Origin: Bacilli bacterium
Lineage (GTDB): Bacteria; Bacillota_I; Bacilli_A; RF39; UBA660
NCBI GenBank assembly: GCA_900758895.1
Contig: CAAETG010000205.1
Location: forward strand, 1-11,378
Direction: 5' to 3'
DNA: 11,378 nucleotides
Part shown: piece after piece, positions 1 through 7,422 of the stretch
How positions within the stretch are numbered: position 1 is the stretch's first letter
How the letters are laid out: each line of letters opens with the position of its first letter
The notes under the pieces: generated by a model
Told to the model about the DNA's origin: nothing
What the model saw: only the letters and a program-made list of their open reading frames with translations
Database searches by the model: none
Made by a program: the position numbers and the translations under genes

Positions 1-673
1 AACGCTTAAAGAGACGCCTAGGGTCTTTCATACACCGATACAACCATTCCATACCTATAGTTTGCCAAATCTTGGGTGCACGCTTCAATGTGCCAGCCTC
101 AAAATCAATCGTCGCACCTAATGCCATGAAGACCTTTACGCCAGGTATTTTTTCGCGATACTTTATAATCCACTTTTCTTGTTTAGGAGCACCCACACCT
201 ACCAGCAACACATTCGCCCCGCTTTCATTCACTATACGCACCAATTCTTCACACTCTTTTTCATTTTTCTCAAAACCAAACGAAGGTGAATGCGCACCTA
301 CCACAATCTTTCGACCCACTTTCTCATTGATATGCTCCATCGCTTTGGCGGCTATTCCCTCTTTTGCTCCCAGCAAGAAAATTCTGCAATCCGCATCATT
401 CTTGTGGTACATATAATAAGAAGTAAAGAAACTCGAACCAGGAATAGCTTCCTTTATCGATTTCCTCAATAACTTACCGAACAAGTAAAGTATCTTACTA
501 TCACATACCACCCACTCCGACTTCTGATACACATCATAAAACTCCTTATCCTTTTGAAGCTTTATCAGGTGATCAAGGTTAGGAGTCACAAGAACACCTT
601 CCTTCAAATTCTCCAAAAGTTCCTGACGGGTAATATTTTGAATATTAATATTTAAAACTCTTACTGTTTCCAT
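1..673 (-). CDS. WecG/TagA/CpsF family glycosyltransferase (GT26), C-terminus cut by window edge
   Basis: The frame is open from an ATG at 673 to the window edge, giving 224 residues. Seen: TPNLDHL (30-36), Asp58 in VCDSK, GVGAPKQEKW (159-168), GATIDFEAGTLKRAP (186-200) and EWLYRCMKDPRRLFKR (209-224). These are hallmark blocks of the WecG/TagA/CpsF (GT26) family, which transfers an N-acetylmannosamine-type sugar from a UDP-sugar to a lipid-linked acceptor at the cytoplasmic face of the inner membrane. The EWLYR block lies near the end of family members, so only about 20 residues are probably missing. The start is 13 nt after the stop of the acyltransferase-3 gene and lies inside the 668-689 direct repeat. 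This gene is clearly richer in G+C than the genes at 3-7 kb and uses AAG, GAG and TTG freely. The family call is secure; the exact donor sugar cannot be read from the sequence. Confidence 0.93.
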   Translation of the reverse strand, partial: METVRVLNINIQNITRQELLENLKEGVLVTPNLDHLIKLQKDKEFYDVYQKSEWVVCDSKILYLFGKLLRKSIKEAIPGSSFFTSYYMYHKNDADCRIFLLGAKEGIAAKAMEHINEKVGRKIVVGAHSPSFGFEKNEKECEELVRIVNESGANVLLVGVGAPKQEKWIIKYREKIPGVKVFMALGATIDFEAGTLKRAPKIWQTIGMEWLYRCMKDPRRLFKR

Positions 674-689
674 TCAATTACTTTTATTA
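668..689. repeat. 22-bp direct repeat, left copy (acyltransferase-3 / tagA-like junction)
   Basis: This copy matches 1668-1689 at 21 of 22 positions, with the one mismatch at 685/1685. The core on the minus strand is AAAGTAATTGAATGGAA (668-684). Here the repeat contains the TAA stop of the acyltransferase-3 gene (689-687), the 13-nt gap and the first two codons of the WecG/TagA-like gene. The identity ends at 690 and 667. Confidence 0.85.
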
Positions 690-1673
690 TATTTTAATAA
701 ATCTATTCACCAATATTTGATATCCTATTGCCACTAAGTACGAAATAAACATCAAAATTACCCAATCAACAAAGAATGGCAATACCCCTCTCGCAAACCT
801 GAAGTAAATCGTGAACACAAGTATATGTACAAGATACCACTCGTATGAAATCTTATTGGTATATTCAAAGAATTTATTCAACCATTTAACTCCAACTTGA
901 TAAAAGATAAGTGCCATAGACATATATCCAATCAACGAAGGTATGTCATTATAAGATTTCCAAATACCTCCCACAAAACCAGCAATGCCAGTCAATCCTA
1001 ATCCTATAATCATTGTTACCAAAAGAACACTAACTTTCGGTACTTTTATATTCTCCGAATTCTCAAAATAAACCTTCGCCAACCACATTCCTAAAACAAA
1101 TTCCCACAGATATTGCAAGAAGAAACTATTCCAAATTCTCTCTTCTGCCAACCCTGTTAATGCCGTAAATGTAGCCCAACACAAACTGATAAGCAACGAA
1201 ATCCCCTTTTTTTTCTCTAACATTTTAACAATCAATGGATAGAACAAATAAAACTGGATAATGGTAGAAACAAACCACATCTGTCCGCCAAAGGCACATT
1301 CTAAAGATGGAACAAACATCTTGAAGAGAAACACAGAACCCAATAAAGGCATCAATACATCTTGTCCGCAAACTAAACCAAAATACAATGCACTTATCAG
1401 CACTACAAGCACATAAGGGATATAAACTTTCGTAAATCTCCGCTTCAAAAATCTCCCATACTTCATAGGATTATATAATGACGACAAATACAAACCAAAA
1501 CCGCTGCATAAAATAAACACATGAACACCAGCCCCTCCCATTGAGGACGCTTTCATAAGGAATCCCGGTAAAGGATAGCACTGCACCAAATGCATCAATA
1601 CTATTGTAAAAATAGAGAAATCACGTAGAAAATCCACGATGTCCAACCTCTTTCTTTTTATTTGTCCTTCCAT
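687..1673 (-). CDS. acyltransferase-3 family integral membrane O-acyltransferase
   Basis: This 328-residue, strongly hydrophobic protein has about ten predicted membrane segments, the expected size and shape of the acyltransferase-3 family (PF01757; OafA/WecH/ExoZ type). Seen: a short basic N-terminus (MEGQIKRKR), His28 in the first membrane segment (IVLMHLVQ), GVHVFILCSGFGLYLS (49-64), KRR (77-79) before TM3, and QMWFVSTIIQFYLFYPL near 130-146. Members move an acyl group, usually acetyl, across or at the inner membrane onto sugars, so this protein probably O-acylates the lipid-linked unit or the nascent polymer. The ATG at 1673 follows the TGA of the upstream glycosyltransferase with no gap. 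The gene sits between two copies of a 22-bp direct repeat. It contains an A8 run followed by G4 (coding strand, 1214-1203). The family is secure; the acyl group and acceptor are unknown. Confidence 0.92.
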   Translation of the reverse strand: MEGQIKRKRLDIVDFLRDFSIFTIVLMHLVQCYPLPGFLMKASSMGGAGVHVFILCSGFGLYLSSLYNPMKYGRFLKRRFTKVYIPYVLVVLISALYFGLVCGQDVLMPLLGSVFLFKMFVPSLECAFGGQMWFVSTIIQFYLFYPLIVKMLEKKKGISLLISLCWATFTALTGLAEERIWNSFFLQYLWEFVLGMWLAKVYFENSENIKVPKVSVLLVTMIIGLGLTGIAGFVGGIWKSYNDIPSLIGYMSMALIFYQVGVKWLNKFFEYTNKISYEWYLVHILVFTIYFRFARGVLPFFVDWVILMFISYLVAIGYQILVNRFIKI

Positions 1674-1689
1674 TCAATTACTTTCATTA
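1668..1689. repeat. 22-bp direct repeat, right copy (GT4 / acyltransferase-3 junction)
   Basis: This is the partner of 668-689, exactly 1000 bp away, with 21/22 identity. On the minus strand this copy codes the last residues of the GT4 protein (NES-N), its TGA stop (1676-1674), and the ATG-GAA start of the acyltransferase-3 gene. The stop and the following start are directly adjacent. The matching register relative to both start codons makes a chance match unlikely. Confidence 0.85.
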
Positions 1690-2756
1690 ATAAACGAATC
1701 ATATATTCTCGCTAAATCTCTAAAAACCTTTTCCGGGAAAAAATCTTGTGCTATTTGATAAGCTTGTTCCCCTTGTTTTCTAATGGAATCAAGATTTTCA
1801 ATATAATATTTAATAGCCTCTGCTATGTTCTGAGTATCTCCTGGTTTGACAAGCATTCCATTTTGTCCGTTCTTAACCACTTCCGGAATACCACCAACAG
1901 GAGTGGATATAACAGGATGAGCGTAAGCCATAGCTTCAAGAATAGCTATAGGTAATCCTTCATTGTAGGATGGTAAAATATAAACATCTTCCCAATTCAA
2001 ACAGTCAATTTTTTTTTGACCAGCAATCCATCCCTCATAAGACACAAAATCCCCTAATCCATGTTCACGAATATAACCTTTTATATCACCATCCACTTCA
2101 TTTCCCCCCATTCTAAGTAGTAACTTATCTTGAAAATAATCCCTATTATCACTAATAGCTTTTAACAAATCAAAAGCTCCTTTACGGTTACTGATTTCAC
2201 CCATATACATAAGATGTAATCTTTGATCCATCTTTATAACTTTATTTAAAATGGGAGGTGATACAATATTATTTAGAACCTGTATTTTATCATTAGGAAT
2301 ACCAATAGATATAAAAAAATCTTTCCACGAATTTGATAAAACAATTAAGCAATCACATAAATTTATAGTATCTACTATATCTTGTTTATTGTTATTATTA
2401 TTATAAAACTCAACGAAATCTGCTGCATGCTCATGCAAAATAACCTTTTTCCCAGCTTTTTTTGCAAGCTTTATAAAAATCTTACAACGATAAAAAGAAG
2501 CATTAGCTGCTCCATGAATATGGACAATTTTTAAATGTCTATTCCAAATACAACTCCACAAAGTACGCACAATAGCCTGAAAGGCATACAAAGATTTTAT
2601 CAATTTATTCCCCAATTTCCACGTAGGAATAAAATGCATATTTTCAATATACTTATTATATGAGACCAAAACAGCAGTCATTCCACCTTTGGTTTTCATA
2701 GATACACCTAAAAATAAAACATGTCTAGAAGTATCTTGTTTTAAAATATAATCCAT
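1674..2756 (-). CDS. glycosyltransferase family 4 (GT-B, group 1)
   Basis: This 360-residue protein shows the two-domain GT-B layout of GT4. The N-terminal, acceptor-side domain has a Gly-rich GVSMKTKGG (17-25), VHIHGAANASF (78-88) and ILHEHAADF (106-114). The C-terminal, donor-side domain starts with LMYMGEISNRKGAFDLL (182-198). It then carries the E-x7-E donor-binding motif EGLPIAILE (266-274) and STPVGGIPEVV (284-294). It should transfer one sugar from a nucleotide-sugar to the lipid-linked repeat unit in the cytoplasm. The ATG at 2756 shares one base with the TGA of the upstream acyltransferase (TGATG), which points to translational coupling. Its own TGA abuts the acyltransferase-3 ATG. 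Features to note are an AAT-type tract coding five Asn (119-123) and an A9 run (2017-2009). The sugar donor and linkage cannot be inferred. Confidence 0.95.
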   Translation of the reverse strand: MDYILKQDTSRHVLFLGVSMKTKGGMTAVLVSYNKYIENMHFIPTWKLGNKLIKSLYAFQAIVRTLWSCIWNRHLKIVHIHGAANASFYRCKIFIKLAKKAGKKVILHEHAADFVEFYNNNNNKQDIVDTINLCDCLIVLSNSWKDFFISIGIPNDKIQVLNNIVSPPILNKVIKMDQRLHLMYMGEISNRKGAFDLLKAISDNRDYFQDKLLLRMGGNEVDGDIKGYIREHGLGDFVSYEGWIAGQKKIDCLNWEDVYILPSYNEGLPIAILEAMAYAHPVISTPVGGIPEVVKNGQNGMLVKPGDTQNIAEAIKYYIENLDSIRKQGEQAYQIAQDFFPEKVFRDLARIYDSFINESN

Positions 2757-3277
2757 CAGATACGTTTTTTAATTACTCTTGCAGGATTACCTCCTACAAT
2801 GCTATAAGGTTCAACATCTTTTGTAACAATAGCCCCAGCTGCTAAAATACTACCTTTACCAATTTTTCGACCAGGAGTCATAATCACTCTAGTTCCTATC
2901 CAACAATCGTCTTCAATAACAGTTTGCGGGTCTTCTTTTGGATACCCTTGAAAACACATAGGTGTTGATATATTTGAAAATATATGATTATTTTTTACTA
3001 TATACACTTCAGGAGCCATCATCACATATTTACCTATTATCGTATTTTTAGGTATTACACATTTAGCACCAATACCACTATAATCTCCTATTTCAATATC
3101 TCTACCAGATCCAAAATAGGCTAATCTATTAATTGTTGTAATTTTACCACATTTTTTAAATATGTGCTTAACCAGTCCTATACGAATAGCATTACTTATT
3201 TTTCCAACAATTGGAAGATATGAATCCGGCAAATATTGCGCAAATCCATAATAAAATAATAAACAAATGATTCTCAT
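2756..3277 (-). CDS. left-handed beta-helix (hexapeptide-repeat) O-acyltransferase, WcaF/CysE-like
   Basis: This 173-residue protein has a hydrophobic N-terminus (IICLLFYYGFAQYL), then hexapeptide-repeat turns from about residue 60: IEIGDYSGIGAKCVI (61-75), IIGKYVMMAPEVYI (80-93), VIEDDCWIGTRVIMTPG (120-136), IGKGSILAAGAIVTKDV (139-155). The closing GGNPARVIKKRI (162-173) is the usual end of NodL/WbbJ/WcaF-type acetyltransferases. His98 (NNHIF) is the likely catalytic base. The protein is expected to transfer acetyl from acetyl-CoA to a sugar hydroxyl of the cytoplasmic repeat unit, acting as a trimer. The ATG at 3277 is 3 nt after the GH26 stop, and the end overlaps the GT4 start by one base. 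It is one of three acyltransferases of two unrelated folds in this operon. The exact substrate is unknown. Confidence 0.93.
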   Translation of the reverse strand: MRIICLLFYYGFAQYLPDSYLPIVGKISNAIRIGLVKHIFKKCGKITTINRLAYFGSGRDIEIGDYSGIGAKCVIPKNTIIGKYVMMAPEVYIVKNNHIFSNISTPMCFQGYPKEDPQTVIEDDCWIGTRVIMTPGRKIGKGSILAAGAIVTKDVEPYSIVGGNPARVIKKRI

Positions 3278-3280
3278 AGC

Positions 3281-4480
3281 TCAAAATTTTGTTTTATGTA
3301 TTTTGACAATAGACTTATTTTTTAAAAACGTCCTAAAATCTTTCGCTTCTTGTGAATTCTTTTTGAATGGGAAAAAAAATCCATTTTTACTAGACCATGA
3401 ACCATAAATCTCTACATAAGCCAAATTAACACCAATAGCAGTTAGACAAGGCTCTAAACACTTCGTAAACCAATTAGGTATCTTTAATGCTTGATTTCCA
3501 GTTTCTGTTAATGCTGCAACTTTTTTATTTTGCTTAGCAAAATCTGATAGCAGTTTTAGCTGTTTTTTAGTCTTTTCCACTGTGGATTCCTTTATCCCAT
3601 AATTATCAAAGCCCACAATATCAACATAATCATTACCTGGATACCGACTCATATAATTATCAGTAAGATCCATACTATCCCAATTTTTATCCGGAGAATA
3701 AGCTATCATCACATTATCACACTGCTCCGTAATACGACCTACCGTATAACGAAACAATGCTTTATACTCTTGATCACTACAGCACTTGTTTCCCCACCAA
3801 AACCAATTTTCTGATGCCTCATGAAATAACCTAACCACAATAGGAATACTATTACCTTTTACATCCTTTAACAACTTCAACATTTCAATAAACTCATCTA
3901 ATTGTTCATCAAATTTATTTTTCACAGTCTGCCTTGCATTTAATTTAATCTTGCCACCTAATATTTCAGCAACAACATTAGGATGTTTCAATGACATATA
4001 TCTATAATCAGCAACATACCCTTCTTGCTCCTCATACCACCAAGGATTAGCAATATGGCAACTAAGCACCACAAGCCCTCCTACTATATTAGTATAATGA
4101 ATAACATAATTAATCAGAGCATTCTTATGATAATCTCTATCCTTCTTAGCAATTTTATTTATAGCATGAGAAAAAAAATCAGTTTCTGTCATCGAAGGAT
4201 ATTTCCCTGTTATACGCTTAAAATCACTATTAAATATATTACTAGTCCTTGATGAAAGAGACGAATAAAAATCATTCCTTATCTTCAAAATACCATTCTC
4301 ATCCAATGCTTCTCTTCCATCATTGTATAAACCAATAAAAAATGTATTATTTATGGAATTATGGCATAATTTATGCCACATACTTACAGTCTGAGTATTC
4401 CATTTATAAGAATGCATTGATTGAGCTATTGCATAATAGACAGAATTACTTATAAATAATAATATTAAATAATATTTCAT
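3281..4480 (-). CDS. secreted glycoside hydrolase family 26 (beta-mannanase-like)
   Basis: From the ATG at 4480 the product is 399 residues and starts with a Sec signal peptide: MKYY, a hydrophobic core, then AIA|Q with likely cleavage after Ala19. No lipobox Cys is seen. A longer frame would need a TTG at 4501 and would put seven polar residues ahead of the signal, so I reject it. GH26 hallmarks in order are TGKYPSMTETDFF (91-103), VLSCHIANPWW (138-148), VVRLFHEASENWFWWG (215-230), YPGNDYVDIVGFDNYG (280-295) and VAALTETG (321-328). By family comparison, Glu221 is the acid/base and Glu326 the nucleophile; both are present. GH26 enzymes cleave beta-mannan, mixed-linkage glucan or xylan. Inside a biosynthetic operon the inferred role is periplasmic trimming, release or quality control of the polymer made here. 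It starts 7 nt after the upstream glycosyltransferase stop. The family is confident; the substrate is inferred. Confidence 0.92.
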   Translation of the reverse strand: MKYYLILLFISNSVYYAIAQSMHSYKWNTQTVSMWHKLCHNSINNTFFIGLYNDGREALDENGILKIRNDFYSSLSSRTSNIFNSDFKRITGKYPSMTETDFFSHAINKIAKKDRDYHKNALINYVIHYTNIVGGLVVLSCHIANPWWYEEQEGYVADYRYMSLKHPNVVAEILGGKIKLNARQTVKNKFDEQLDEFIEMLKLLKDVKGNSIPIVVRLFHEASENWFWWGNKCCSDQEYKALFRYTVGRITEQCDNVMIAYSPDKNWDSMDLTDNYMSRYPGNDYVDIVGFDNYGIKESTVEKTKKQLKLLSDFAKQNKKVAALTETGNQALKIPNWFTKCLEPCLTAIGVNLAYVEIYGSWSSKNGFFFPFKKNSQEAKDFRTFLKNKSIVKIHKTKF

Positions 4481-4487
4481 ATGTATT

Positions 4488-5549
4488 TTACTTATGTTCA
4501 AGTATAGGTATTAGATAATCATCTATTATATACTTCCATTGATACTTAATAAGAGTATTTCTTATTATTTCACTCTTATATTTTTCTTTATTTTTCAACA
4601 CATTTTCCAACGCATCTTTAAATGAGTCACTATTATCTTGATGAAGAATTCCATTACTATCATTAATAATTTCTTTATTTGATGCAGTTGCAGTTCCTAC
4701 ACAGAATATTCCTGATAAGATATATTCAAATGTTTTAGTTGGTGGCTGAAATTCATAATAATCAGTAATAGGAACATAAGAAATCCCTATATTATGATTT
4801 TCAAAAAATGGCATAAGTGATGAATACGGAATCCTACCATGAAGTGTTATATATTGCTCCATATTATGAAGTTGAATATATTCATTCATTTCTTCCATTT
4901 CATTATTAATACCATCACCTACTATATCATAATGAGATTTTACTTCTGGATGTGCTTTTATAAAAGCTATGTATCCTTTAACCGTATCAATTATATTTCT
5001 ATTATTTAAAGTTCCTACATATAGAAGATTAAGTTCCTCAAAAGATTTATTACTTTTGGATATAATATCTGCGCCCAACGGAAGAATAAAAGAAGATTTA
5101 TGATTTTCTTGCATAATTTGCTTTTGAATTCCACTCGTTATAAAAGAAGAAGAATTAAAATACTTAAGATCTTGCTTTAACTGATTATTAGAAAAAATTC
5201 TTGCTTTCTCTGTTATTTCAACAGATAAGGTACGAACATCTATATGCATTTTCTTCCAAAAAAAAACACGTTTCAAAATCGAGCATTTTGGAAAGTTTGC
5301 TATAAAAATAAAGCCTCTAAAAAAAAGTATATTCAACAAGCTATAAGCCAAAAACAACATTCCTCTAAAAGCAAAATTTCCAATACGTGGCACATATGTA
5401 ACCTTTACGTCAGGAATATCAATTTTAGGGTTACCCATATCAAAACATAAGTAATGCACCTGATAGCGATTATGTAAAATTTCACAATATTTTAAATAAT
5501 CAGTTATTAATCCCAACTGACTTCTATCTATAAATAATACTTTCTTCAT
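4488..5549 (-). CDS. GT4-like glycosyltransferase (GT-B fold)
   Basis: From the ATG at 5549 the product is 353 residues beginning MKKVLFIDRSQLG, a typical GT-B first strand. The in-frame extension to a TTG at 5594 overlaps the upstream gene by 13 nt. Another ATG at 5579 is 2 nt after the upstream stop and cannot be excluded, but it adds ten polar residues ahead of the first strand. The C-terminal half is the recognisable donor domain: LNLLYVGTLNNRNIIDTV (173-190), YDIVGDG (207-213), ITLHGRIPYSSL (234-245), and EFQPPTKTFEYILSG (266-280), which holds the acidic pair and the Lys expected in GT4 (E266, K272, E275). The N-terminal half is divergent. It should add one sugar to the lipid-linked unit in the cytoplasm. 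The gene is among the most AT-rich in the window, and a T9 run lies at 5266-5258 on the coding strand. Confidence 0.88.
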   Translation of the reverse strand: MKKVLFIDRSQLGLITDYLKYCEILHNRYQVHYLCFDMGNPKIDIPDVKVTYVPRIGNFAFRGMLFLAYSLLNILFFRGFIFIANFPKCSILKRVFFWKKMHIDVRTLSVEITEKARIFSNNQLKQDLKYFNSSSFITSGIQKQIMQENHKSSFILPLGADIISKSNKSFEELNLLYVGTLNNRNIIDTVKGYIAFIKAHPEVKSHYDIVGDGINNEMEEMNEYIQLHNMEQYITLHGRIPYSSLMPFFENHNIGISYVPITDYYEFQPPTKTFEYILSGIFCVGTATASNKEIINDSNGILHQDNSDSFKDALENVLKNKEKYKSEIIRNTLIKYQWKYIIDDYLIPILEHK

Positions 5550-5581
5550 TATATTATCTTCATTATTTATAATCAACATTA

Positions 5582-6721
5582 TTACATATCCCAAATAAAC
5601 TTATACATACCTAGTGGCCTCATGAAAAGATACTTCAAATAATCATATCCAAAAAACAATAAAGTTAAAAATAAAAGATTAGCTACAACTTTGTATTTAA
5701 ACAAAGTAAATACTTCCTTTTTATAATATAAAACATAAGCTAAAGGAAATGCCCAATACCAATACATAACATCCCCCATTCTTCTCAAAATTTCAAGAGA
5801 ATAAAAGCATTGAGAAAAGATAGCTCCTATGACGAACAAATTATAAAAAAATAATATTTGCTTATTCTTTCTAACTTGGAGTATACGATACCCCAAATAA
5901 ATCAAAGAACACTCTCCAAGAGTTTGTATAATTTTTACAACTGAATTTCTGTCATAGATAGCATTTTTTGCATCATTATCAAACCAAACATCTGCATTAT
6001 CTGTATATGTAGAAAATTTATCATTATGTTCTCCCAAAAAAGATAATATTCCATCCAAATAACTAAAATCAAAATGATTTTGCAAATAATAAGAAGCTAA
6101 CAAATACATAGGAATAGTCAATTTTGGCGGAAATGGTATTTTTATAAAAAAATATAATCCAAGATCTATTATACAAGTAATGGCATTGGCTGAATGTATA
6201 CTATAGGCCAAATAAAAACATACAAACATACAGATATACCGTTTATATATAGGCATCTCCTCCTTAAACAAGAAAAGCATAAATAAGAAAACGAAAGTAT
6301 ATCCAAAAGATTGACGTATCATATACTCTGAAAAGACTGTAAAAGATATCAAAAACAAAGGTAATACCCATGCAGCATATCGCTTAACAGATCTCAAGAA
6401 AAACATGGCTCCCAATATAAAAGCACCCGAATACCAAATAAAAATCCAATGCGGTCCTGTTCCCAAATCTTTAAGGAAATGATTAAATGCAGTAAACAGT
6501 ACTTGCTTATCTTCTAAATCATAAAGATAAACTTCCATATAATGAACATAATCATTACCTCTATTAAGCCGCAATCCTAATACAATAGTAAAAACTATTG
6601 CTGGCCAAAACGCATAAATCCAATAATGAGACTTATCTTTACTTATACCTTTCCCAGCTATAATGAATGTTATCAGCATAAGTAAATTTAAAAATATATA
6701 AATAAAGTCTGTCGTTATCAT
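5582..6721 (-). CDS. wzy: EpsG-family membrane protein, probable Wzy-type polysaccharide polymerase
   Basis: This 379-residue polytopic membrane protein has about ten hydrophobic segments. It shows EpsG-family features: an early GLRLNRGNDYVHYMEVY (49-65), RQSFGYTFVFLFMLF (136-150) and the loop YSIHSANA (173-180). EpsG-like proteins are the usual polymerases in Bacteroidota and Firmicutes capsule loci, joining flipped repeat units in the periplasm. No other polymerase candidate is present between wzx and the left edge, which supports the role. Sequence conservation in polymerases is poor, so the family call rests on the RGNDY-type motif and topology. The start is the ATG at 6721, after a 44-nt gap, the longest inside the operon. 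The stop TAA lies 32 nt before the preferred start of the next glycosyltransferase. Confidence 0.85.
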   Translation of the reverse strand: MITTDFIYIFLNLLMLITFIIAGKGISKDKSHYWIYAFWPAIVFTIVLGLRLNRGNDYVHYMEVYLYDLEDKQVLFTAFNHFLKDLGTGPHWIFIWYSGAFILGAMFFLRSVKRYAAWVLPLFLISFTVFSEYMIRQSFGYTFVFLFMLFLFKEEMPIYKRYICMFVCFYLAYSIHSANAITCIIDLGLYFFIKIPFPPKLTIPMYLLASYYLQNHFDFSYLDGILSFLGEHNDKFSTYTDNADVWFDNDAKNAIYDRNSVVKIIQTLGECSLIYLGYRILQVRKNKQILFFYNLFVIGAIFSQCFYSLEILRRMGDVMYWYWAFPLAYVLYYKKEVFTLFKYKVVANLLFLTLLFFGYDYLKYLFMRPLGMYKFIWDM

Positions 6722-6765
6722 TGTCTATTTATTGAGGTATTTGACTATCATTAATACACTGAAAA

Positions 6766-7422
6766 TTATTTCTTTTGTTGTTTACACCATTCTATAAACT
6801 CATCAAATGAATTAAATCTTCCTCCAAATGTACTATCAGATTTATAATATATTTCCTCTTCAGTCAATTCATTAGGTAAAGGATAATGCCTTTTTCGTTC
6901 ATAGAAAGCATTAACCAATTCAGCAGCTTCCATAGGAGCTTTCTTCAATCGCTTTTGATAATACTCTTCTAAAGAACACACTACACGACATGGATTTCCT
7001 AAAGCAACACTATTAGACGGAATAGATTTTGATACAATACTTCCAGCCCCAATAATACAATTATCACCTATAGTAACCCCTTTTAGTACCATACAATCTG
7101 CACCAAAATATATATTACTTCCTATTGTCACCTTACCGGAAGAATTAATCATCTGATTATATTTACCTATAAATACACGAGCCCCCCAATCATGAGTGTA
7201 TATTTTGAAATTCACATTCATATCTACATTATTACCTATAGATATTAAATAGGGTCTCGTCATATCAATAATTGTAGTCTTTGGTGCTCTAAAGATACAC
7301 CCACTGCCTATTTCAACCCCTTGTTTTTTTAGAAATTCAATATATCTAACAGATGAACTAGTATAATATACCTTTTTTAAAAAAGACATTATTTTATTAT
7401 TTTTCATATAACAGTTTATCAT
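6766..7422 (-). CDS. hexapeptide-repeat (LbH) acyltransferase with a C-terminal tail
   Basis: This is a 218-residue protein. The first 30 residues are basic and aromatic. A left-handed beta-helix follows: VEIGSGCIF (36-44), ISIGNNVDMNVNFKIYTHDW (60-79), VTIGSNIYFGADCMVLKGVTIGDNCIIGAGSIVSKSI (98-134), closing with ALGNPCRVV (140-148). His77 in YTHDWG is the likely catalytic base of the maltose/galactoside-acetyltransferase type. About 68 residues follow the core, with EEYYQKR (152-158), APMEAAELVNAFYERK (162-177) and a terminal FDEFIEWCKQQKK; this tail is longer than in simple NodL-like enzymes. The ATG at 7422 overlaps the pyruvyl transferase stop by 4 nt (ATGA), which favours this start over the in-frame ATGs at 7407 and 7389. 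Likely role: acetylation of the lipid-linked unit or of a precursor sugar. The acceptor is unknown. Confidence 0.92.
   Translation of the reverse strand: MINCYMKNNKIMSFLKKVYYTSSSVRYIEFLKKQGVEIGSGCIFRAPKTTIIDMTRPYLISIGNNVDMNVNFKIYTHDWGARVFIGKYNQMINSSGKVTIGSNIYFGADCMVLKGVTIGDNCIIGAGSIVSKSIPSNSVALGNPCRVVCSLEEYYQKRLKKAPMEAAELVNAFYERKRHYPLPNELTEEEIYYKSDSTFGGRFNSFDEFIEWCKQQKK

Noticed and set aside
72..472. Plus-strand open frames of 114 and 60 codons at the left edge.
   Set aside because: They lie opposite the WecG/TagA-like gene, whose family motifs are unmistakable in the minus frame. The plus-strand translations show no family features.
6722..6765. Possible terminator or small regulatory hairpin in the 44-nt gap before the polymerase gene.
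   Set aside because: Only a 5-bp GTATT/AATAC stem with an 11-base loop can be drawn, with no U-tract in the right place. No -7-like promoter match is present either.
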